Shown here piece after piece: positions 57,096 to 64,000 of a stretch of DNA of 64,000 nt; within the stretch, counting starts at the first letter, position 1, and every line of letters starts with the position of its first letter. Under the pieces are notes generated by a model, which was given only the letters and a program-made list of their open reading frames with translations, ran no database searches and was not told the DNA's origin. The translations under genes were made by a program, and so were the position numbers. The DNA lies in NCBI GenBank assembly GCA_039621445.1, contig CP154954.1:44061847-44125846 (forward strand). Reading direction: 5' to 3'. The stretch comes from Euglena gracilis (Eukaryota > Euglenida > Euglenophyceae > Euglenales).

Positions 57096-60000
57096 CTGAG
57101 GGAGGCCCCAAGAGGTACGCAACTGCCTAGCGTATGGTCCGCGGTGGGGAGAACCCCCGGCCCCAAGAAGGCGCACCGCTGCGTGTGGATGCCGCGCACC
57201 TGCAACGACTCCGCTCGCGCCTTCGCCGCCGCCACGGCCCCCAGCAGCTCCGAGACCTTCGCGGCGGCGGCGGAGGCCTCGCGCTGCACATCAGCCAACT
57301 CCTGGCCCTGTGCCTCCACCAGTGCCTGATTAGCCGGGGGGGGGGGGGAGGTCAATGGACAAATGCAAAAAAACGTGGTGGAACAGAGATGTTGAGCAAA
57401 GTGGAAAGACAAGCAAGGTGGATGAGGAAAAGCTATTCGATAAACAAAAAAGTGGAGGTTTATTTGGTGTTGTGGTTTGGCATGATGTGCACCGTTGGAG
57501 CAGCAGTGCAGCGGGGAGAGCAGAGAAACAAATTTGAGGAAACTGGGAGAAACCCCTGAAAACTGTGGGAAATCGAGACATCACGGCAGCGAAAATGTGC
57601 TCACCCGCTGCCGACTTGGGTCAGTGTCCGCCCCCAACACCTTTTCAGCACTCCCCCAAAAACTGGAGACAGCCAGGCACCCCAGCAGGCAGCAGGGGGT
57701 GGCGGGCCGCACCTTGAGCTGCGCCGCCTCCCCCTCCAGTGCGCGGACCGTCGCCTCGTGGCGGGCGATGGCGTCCTGGGCGACGCCCATCGCCGCGGCG
57801 TGCTGGCCCGCCTCCCGCTCGTAGTGCCCGACCTTCTCCTGTCGCAACCCCGCCGGCGGGAGGCGTGCCGGCCCCGAACATCATCGGCCCATTCCGGACC
57901 CCGGTGCACGCGAAGTGGCTCCTGCCTCCAGGAGTTTTCTCTGGGACCGAGGGGGAGTCCCACGGGCCAGCTGGAAAGAGGTGCTCAAAAAAAGGTGTTG
58001 GTTGGACCTCCCCCAGGGGCCAGGGGGGGTCTGGCCGGCGGGCAGCTGGAGCTGGCAGGTGCACCAAAAAAAAGGGAAAAAAGCCCAAATAAATCCAGGT
58101 TGGTATTTTTCAGGCAGAAATTGAGGAGAAACCCCAAAAACCATCAAACGTGCCATTTTGGCCACTTTTGGAACCTTTTTCAAAAAATTTCGGTCCAGCA
58201 CGGCTTCACAGGCTGGCCCGAAGTTTATGTCAGCGGACCCGGGGGGGGGGGGGTTCCATAGCCCGGCTGGGAGCTTTTGGCTGGGAAAGAAAAGGTGCTG
58301 GGTGGACCCCCCCGTCTGGGTCTGGGGGTCTGGGGGAGGGGGTCCGGTCCAGCCAGCTGGGAACAGAACCCGTACCCAGTGCGTACCCAAAAAAAGCCCC
58401 AAAAAGCCTAAATCCAGCTGGGTTGGCATTCAACCAAATTTGACGTGAAACCCCAAAAAAACCATCCCCAAAATGCCATTTTTGGCCGCTTTGACCCGCT
58501 TTTCAAAAAAAAATTGCCGCTTTGCACCAAAAAAAAAACTTTATTACAGCCTGGTTTTGCTGGGCTGGACTCAGCTTTATTCAGTGGACCTCCCCCCGGG
58601 GTCCACAAGCCCAGCTGGGAGGTGCTGGCTGGGGGGAAAAAAGGCTGCTGGCTGGCTACCCCAGGGGTTGGGTCCCCTCCGGCTTCCCTTCCGGAACCTG
58701 CCTGGCTCTGCAGTTTGAATTGGATTTTTTTGCTGCTCGGGGGAGAAGGGTGTCCCCTCAACCTGTTTCCAACAAAAAATTGCATTTTCAGAAAACAAAC
58801 GGCCCCTCCCCGGTCCATGGAAGCAACGGGTTCGTCAAGAATGATGTGCAGCATTTGGAGCGGGATGGAACACACCTCCAGCAAGGCAGCCCGTACCTGC
58901 AGCTCCGACAGCCGGGCCTAAGGTCCGAACGCAGCCGTTCCACACGAAACACGCAGGGGCGGTTGCCAATGAGGGTCCAAAGGGATACCAAGCTGGGGTT
59001 CCCCCCATCCGCCTTTCCTTCACATGGCGAATATCCATGCAAGAGAAACTGGTGTGTAATGCAGAAGCGAAATTGTCCTCGCCTGAAAAAAGTCATTGTT
59101 TGAAAGATTTAAATATTGGTAAACATGAAGTAAATAGCAAATTTTTATTTTGTGTGGCGGGTGCATCTCAACAGCATTACAGGGCTTTGGAACACACAAA
59201 CACATAAAAACCGAACTTCCAAACCTCAAACATGCTCACTTCCATTTCCATTTTCTTGCCCTTGACCATGAGATAATGCAAAGAGATCTTCATGCTCCTG
59301 ACCCTGCATCGGGGTCCTTTAAACATCAGGAGGAGTCAGAAGGCGAATTTGATTGGCACGCCTGCAGGTCTGCATTGTGGGCCTCCACCCGCTGCAGCTT
59401 CGGGCTCAGGGTTTGCCCCGCCGCCTGCTGCTCCGAGCCGAGGGCCGCCATAGACCCCTGTGCGGGGGGCGGGCGGCCGCAAGGCAGGCGCGGGGGGACA
59501 CCGATGGCACTTCCCACAACGGACGCCATTGCGAAGGACAAACTGAAAGTGAAGAGACCTTCCCTCATCCCTGCCTCCGGAGTGGAATGCGTCCGCTTGG
59601 GGGTTGCAACGTCACTTTTGGCGGGGGGGGAACTGCAAACAGCAAACGAAGCAATTCGCTCATCACCCGACCTTAAACGAAAATGGGGGGCAGCCACCGT
59701 TGGGCTTCTTCTGCCATTCCCCGTGCCAGACGACATTTGGTGGACACTTGAAGGAATTTGACTTTTTCTTTCGCAGATCAGTGCTGTGTTTGCAATGTCA
59801 CAGTTTGTCGCAGCAGGGCTGGTGGGTACACCCCCAGAATGCACAACTGATGGAGCAGGAGCAGACAAACGGGCTTCGCCGGGTTCTGGTTTCCACAAGC
59901 AGCGTTTGAAATATGGACGACAAGGGACCCGTAGCATTTCATTTGGTCGAAGGACTTCAGACCAGCCTTCAGTTCGCGCTCTGGGTGACCACAACAAGGT

Positions 60001-63000
60001 TCGACCCTATATTTTTTTGGAAAAACGTTGCACATGTTCGGGTGTGGGCACAACAAGAAGGAGGGGATGAGAAAATGCACATCTCCTTACACTCACATCC
60101 CAAAAAAACCAATGCAGGTGCGGGGCACCTTCAGGTGGGCCACTTCTCGCAGCTGAGTCTCGAGCTGCGCCGTCAGCCGGACCACTTGGCCCTTGGCCTC
60201 CCCAAGGTCCGTCTCTGCCTGCGCTGTAGCCTCCTGCCTCGCGACGAGCTGAGTCTGTGTGGCGTGCCACGCTTGGACCATCCACCCAGGCTTCTTTTTA
60301 CCAACCCCAGGGTGGAGGGGAGCGCCTTGTGCTAATTGCAGGTGCACCCTTCCCGGGGGAATGGGTCGGTTTTCGGCCACGGCGCCTGCCGACCAAGCCA
60401 ATCTTCACTTGAAAAATGGCCATTTTCGGCCACTGGCGCCTTTGGCGTCGGGGTGGGCATCATAACACCACACACCCCCAAACCCAACCCCCCGGGGGGG
60501 TCGAATGACTGTGCCCCACCCCCCCCCTGCCTGCCCATAGCACCCACCCAGCCTGGGGGTGCAACCTTCCTGAAAAAGAAGCTTGCACCCATCGAAAGAC
60601 AGACACCCCAAAGGCTGGCAGAGGGGACAGGGGCAACAGACCTTAGCAACCAACAGTTTGGCTTCCAAGTCAAGGGCAGCGGCGTCCCAGAACACCAAAC
60701 CTCAGAGCTTACCTCAGTCAAGCACCCTGTGATCCCATTCCAACTCCCATCCGTGCATCGAGGTGGTGTCCGCTGCAAAAAATGCCTGGTTGTGCAGCCA
60801 GCCCAGGGAACATTGGAGGGAGGGGGACTGGTTGGGGGGTCTACGGGGCGCCGGACCCCGCTGGCTGCCGACCTGCATCTTCAGAGGCCCCACCTCCGCC
60901 GCCTCCCGCTGCAGATCCGCAATGGTTCGGTCCTTCGCCTCGCATGTCCCCTGGGGTGAATGGTGGACGAAGGAGGGGGGGGGGGACGAACCCCCAAAAC
61001 CCCATTGATGTCACGACAACCGCTTCTTAACCCCCTGAAGTGGCAAACGTCAATGCCGGTTGTGCATTTTGCAGGTAACAGATGAATCCAAGGTATTTGG
61101 AGTCCAATGCTCCAATGGAAAATTGGTTGGTTGAAAAAAACAAAAAAGCACCGGGCGCGGATTTTTTTTTTTTTTTTGTTTTTTTTCTTTTTTCTTTTTT
61201 TCGTTTTTTTTTTTTTCTTTTTCTTTTTTCTTTTTTTTTTCTTTTTTATTTTTTTTGAACGTTAGCATGTGTTTGGGAACCTCATCAATGCGGGATGTTG
61301 CTGGCAGGTGAGACCCTTTCATTGATGAGAAATTCCAATCTCTAACCGTTTCATTTTGAAAAGCACACTCCTTCCACTACAAATTTCAAAAAAAATGTCC
61401 GGGTGTTGCAGGCAATCAAAAAAAGCATGCAAAGGGATAGGGCTGTCACGGCCTCCAGAACACCACCTCCAGTCCTCCTAGCACCAAGTTGGAAACCACC
61501 TGGGTTGACCCCCAGGAAATGAGAATTAACACAAAAATACACGAAACCCCCGATTTTGTCTGTCAAATTCTGACTTTTCGATGGTGAAGGTGCACATATG
61601 GATGGCTGGTGTGTAACCAGAAGTTAAAAACCCTGGACCCTGACAACCCCCCAAAATAAAACTCGTGTTCCTTTGCACAAATAGTCCAAAATGTGAGATC
61701 GGTCACCTGGAAATGCAACACCATTGCAATGTTCCTACACACATGAATGTAACATGAGACAGACGAACAATGCTTGTCTACACCCCCCATTTGCAAACCC
61801 CCGGGGGTTTATAAGATCCGGTTTGGTTGGACGGTCGAATGGGGGCCGAATGGGAGGGGGGGGTTAGGTCCCGGAATTGTTGGTGAAAATCCGACACCAC
61901 CAAAATGACCCCAAACCCCCCCAAAATTGGCAATTTCGGCAAATTTGGTCAAAAATGGTATTTTTGATGATGGTCGGTCTCAAAAAATTGGCAAAAAATC
62001 AGTTTTTGGGGGTGGTTTGCGGCCGAAAAAATCGTCCCCGGAGGCTTTCATTTCTCTTCCGCAGGGGGGGGGGGGTTATAAGTCCAGGTTTGGTTGGTCA
62101 GCAGGGGGGGGGGGGAATGCAACTGGGCCCTTCAAATTATGCAAGTCAAAAAAATGCAAAAAAATGCAAAAAAATGCAAAAAAATGCAAAAAAATGCAAC
62201 TTGCATGAAAAACCTGAGAAAAAGCTGGAATATAACAGAGCTTTGCTGCCTAAGATCAAAAAAAATTTCCAGGGCAAAGTATTTTATGCAAAAAAAATGC
62301 AAAAAAATGCAAAAAAATCCATACATATGGCAACCAACTACAAAAATTTTTTCCGGGGAAAATATTTTATGCAAAAAAATGCAAAAAAATGCAAAAAAAT
62401 GCAAATTTCGGGAAAAGCCGATTATGCAAAAAAATGCAAATTATGCAAGTTGCATTTCCCCCCCCCCCTGTTGGTCAGCCCGAGGGGGGTGATAAGTGGG
62501 GGGGGTTTGAGTGGTATCAGGGGTGCCAGACCTTGAGCGTCGCCACATCTGTCTCACGGGTCAGCAGCTCCGTCCGCAGTCTCTCCCTCGATGCCGACTC
62601 GTGCTGGAGGTCCCGCTTCGTCTGGCCCAAGGCGTTCTCCTTCACCTCCAGCTGGACCTGTGCCCAACCCCCACACGGCGCAACCACGACGCCCACGGCA
62701 TCACCGCGACCAGGGGGTCCCGAGGAACAATGCAGTCCGGGCCGAGCTGAGCAACACGTCATGCTTCCGCGGCCGGACACCGCTGGACTGTTTTCGGAAA
62801 GCCAGGGAGTGGCGCAGGGGACCTGCATGGCCCGCTGTGCGGCCACGGCCTCCTGGGCCCGCCCCTGCCACGCCTGCCCCTCCGCCGCCGCGGCCTCCAG
62901 GTCCGCCCGCAGCTGCCGCACCTCCTTGCCCCGGCTCTCCAGGTCCACCTGTGGGCCGGCGTTTTGTGGCGGCGCCTGCTGACCTGCGCTGGATTGACCC

Positions 63001-64000
63001 TGTTTGTGTGGCTGCCTGTTTGTCAGCGGATTGTGCCTGGTGGATGAGGCTCCACAGAAAGGCACGGTGCGAAGGCCGCCAACACACTGTTGGCCGGAGC
63101 GGGAGATTCCTGTCAAGCGACGCCACCGGTGACTTATTTCTTCGTTTAATATTGGGCACAAAATAAAAGGCATTTGCACCAGGCATAAAGCCAAAGAACT
63201 CACAGGGATCAAGGAGCACAAATTCAAACGACACAAAGCACCTGCAGACTCATCCCCTTCTCACTTCCACAAAGTCTATGGAGCACAAGCCGCGGGAGAG
63301 ACTGCTCGGCTTTTGTGGAGCTTCCATATGCCTCCACCGATGACTGCACACCTTCATTTTGGTGGAATCCCGGGCCAGTTTGGACAGGGCCTGGTGCAGT
63401 TGCTCCTTTTCCGCCACCTCGTGGTCGAACCGGATCTGCAGCGTGCCTAGCTGGGCCTCCTTCGCCACCAGTTGTGCCTGTGTGAGGTCGCACTACTGCG
63501 CGGTACGAGGTCGTGTGAGTCGCGGCTTTTGGGAAAGACAAATCGGCCGGTGGTTTGGTGGAAGCACAGCGGCTGGGGGAGACTTGACAACGGGAGTTGA
63601 TGGGGATTTCAAAAATCCCATGCCCGGTTGCGGGCTTCCCCCCCACCAGTCTAAGGCAAACTTTCCACTGTGAAAAAACTTCGAGTCCGAAACAGCTTTT
63701 GCTCAACGGGAAATCGCATTCCCAGCGCGTTTGGCGCCAGGAAAAAATGCTGAAAATTCGGCCGGTGTTGGCACGGGCTCCTTGGCCGCCACAACCCCCC
63801 CAAGGGGGTTGGGGCGTCCCAGAGACCAAAATCAGCCACTGAATCATTCCTAAAAAAAAAACACGGATGGGGGATCTGCAGCTGGGCCCCAGAGCCGAAC
63901 CCCAACGCGCTGGGGTGGGGGGCTGGCTGCTGGCTCAAGAAAAACACGCCCGGCAACGAATGCATCAGGCAACTCAGGGTGGGCCACACCTGCAGCTCAC
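56976..64000 (-). CDS. Gene C: coiled-coil protein (3' part; continues beyond the window)
   Basis: Gene-level entry. Exons in transcript order: 64000-63990 (partial), 63477-63352, 62948-62823, 62657-62532, 60950-60873, 60254-60129, 59457-59362, 58917-58897, 57838-57713, 57325-57200, 57095-56976 with stop. Every internal border is phase 0, and most exons end in Leu-Lys or Leu/Met-Gln just before the donor. The protein is rich in Glu, Gln, Ala, Leu and Arg with heptad spacing, so a long parallel coiled coil is inferred. Six internal exons are exactly 126 nt. Coiled coils of this composition occur in cytoskeletal, Golgi and centrosomal proteins. No specific family is recognised and the N-terminus is outside the window. 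Confidence 0.8.
57200..57325 (-). CDS. Gene C exon, 42 codons
   Basis: Acceptor GCTAATCAG and donor GTGCGCGG, phase 0. It starts ALVEAQGQELADVQREAS and ends RAESLQ. Confidence 0.85.
57713..57838 (-). CDS. Gene C exon, 42 codons
   Basis: Acceptor TTGCGACAG and donor GTGCGGCC, phase 0. It starts EKVGHYEREAGQHAAAMG and ends GEAAQLK. Confidence 0.85.
57870..58760. repeat. Tandem intronic repeat, about three units of 310-340 bp (family D related)
   Basis: Units start near 57930, 58255 and 58600. They share CCCAGCTGGGA, GGTGCTGGNTGGACC and, in the first two, ACCCCAAAAACCATC and TTTTCAAAAAATTTCGG-like words. Confidence 0.65.
58897..58917 (-). CDS. Gene C exon, 7 codons
   Basis: Acceptor GGACCTTAG and donor GTACGGGC. 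It encodes ARLSELQ, one heptad. The frame stays open beyond the donor, so a longer exon is possible. Confidence 0.55.
59362..59457 (-). CDS. Gene C exon, 32 codons, probable GC donor
   Basis: Acceptor CCCGCACAG. It starts GSMAALGSEQQAAGQ and ends HNADLQ at the expected Leu-Gln position, but the next bases are GCGTGC rather than GT. Without splicing the frame stops 11 codons later (at 59326), so this could alternatively be a terminal exon. Confidence 0.65.
60129..60254 (-). CDS. Gene C exon, 42 codons
   Basis: Acceptor GCCACACAG and donor GTGCCCCG, phase 0. It starts TQLVARQEATAQAETDLG and ends EVAHLK. Confidence 0.85.
60290..60600. repeat. Family D repeat inside gene C intron
   Basis: GAAAAATGGCCATTTTCGGC followed by a GGCGCCTTTGGCG hairpin and long C/G runs. 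Homologous to 25500-25620. Confidence 0.6.
60873..60950 (-). CDS. Gene C exon, 26 codons
   Basis: Acceptor TCACCCCAG and donor GTCGGCAG, phase 0. It contains KDRTIADLQREAAEVGPL and ends KMQ. Confidence 0.75.
61160..61256. repeat. Poly-T tract with scattered C and G
   Basis: About 95 nt, over 85 percent T, inside a gene C intron. Confidence 0.9.
61795..62515. repeat. Dispersed repeat family A, copy 4, interrupted by (ATGCAAAAAA)n
   Basis: GTTTATAAGATCCGGTTTGG, GGTATTTTTGATGATGGTCG and G-run ends match copies 1 and 2. Between 62145 and 62455 it contains some 14 ATGCAAAAAA-like units in three clusters, with the word TTATGCAAGTTGCAT and related forms at the edges. Confidence 0.7.
62532..62657 (-). 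CDS. Gene C exon, 42 codons
   Basis: Acceptor GGGCACAG and donor GTCTGGCA, phase 0. It starts VQLEVKENALGQTKRDLQ and ends DVATLK. Confidence 0.85.
62823..62948 (-). CDS. Gene C exon, 42 codons
   Basis: Acceptor GGCCCACAG and donor GTCCCCTG, phase 0. It starts VDLESRGKEVRQLRADLE and ends AQRAMQ. Confidence 0.85.
63352..63477 (-). CDS. Gene C exon, 42 codons
   Basis: Acceptor CTCACACAG and donor GTGTGCAG, phase 0. It starts AQLVAKEAQLGTLQIR and ends STKMK. Coiled-coil composition. Confidence 0.85.
63600..63910. repeat. Family D-like block in gene C intron
   Basis: TTTGGCGCCAGG, CCCCAAGGGGGTTGGGGCG and G/C-rich hairpin words. Weak similarity to the other family D copies. Confidence 0.35.
63990..64000 (-). 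CDS. Gene C partial exon
   Basis: The last bases encode ELQ before donor GTGTGGCC. Cut by the window edge. Confidence 0.5.

Noticed and set aside
59326-60080. Long frames on both strands around 59.3-60.1 kb
   Set aside because: Only 59362-59457 has splice borders and heptad composition; the rest is intron with chance open frames.
61100-61260. Lys-rich minus-strand frame
   Set aside because: Translation of the poly-T tract only.

Overview
The window is nuclear DNA from an intron-rich microbial eukaryote. Short GC-rich exons with GT-AG (and possibly a few GC-AG) junctions are embedded in long, repeat-laden introns full of poly-G/poly-C runs. No operons, Shine-Dalgarno sites, rRNA or tRNA genes were seen. 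The species cannot be named from sequence alone; a protist or alga with exon-rich genes (for example an alveolate such as a chromerid) would fit, but that is inference.

Three protein genes can be modelled by joining exons whose splice phases agree. Gene A (+ strand, about 112-5161, roughly 15 exons) encodes a protein with a ParB/sulfiredoxin-like domain (GQHR motif) and a Lys/Pro/Ala-rich tail. Most of its introns carry copies of one short palindromic motif. Gene B (- strand, candidate ATG 53320, stop 11576) is a set of about 28 exons spread over 42 kb. It runs from acidic N-terminal exons through unrecognised helical exons, an ankyrin-like exon and two Cys-pair exons to a C-terminal R-S-E class ADP-ribosyltransferase (ART) domain. 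The six ART exons and the one before them join in phase. Whether the upstream exons belong to the same transcript is likely but not proved; several junctions between 25 and 50 kb do not close in phase by eye. Gene C (- strand, stop 56976, continuing past 64000) is a coiled-coil protein built from phase-0 exons, six of which are exactly 126 nt (42 codons, six heptads).

Region by region: 1-5.2 kb gene A; 5.2-6.5 kb motif-rich flank; 6.5-9.5 kb dispersed and foldback repeats; 9.5-11.5 kb no gene seen; 11.5-26.7 kb the 3' half of gene B, including a 2.5 kb (ACAT)n array in the intron between two ART exons; 27.95-38.1 kb a 10 kb (ATGT)n array flanked by (GGAT)n; 38.2-53.3 kb the 5' half of gene B; 53.4-56.9 kb intergenic with a (GT)n array; 57-64 kb gene C.

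The three genes have no evident shared pathway. The most notable points are the heptad-sized exons of gene C, the palindromic motif in gene A introns, the ART domain split around a microsatellite, two giant complementary tetranucleotide arrays within one putative transcription unit, and a composite foldback repeat found twice in the same arrangement.
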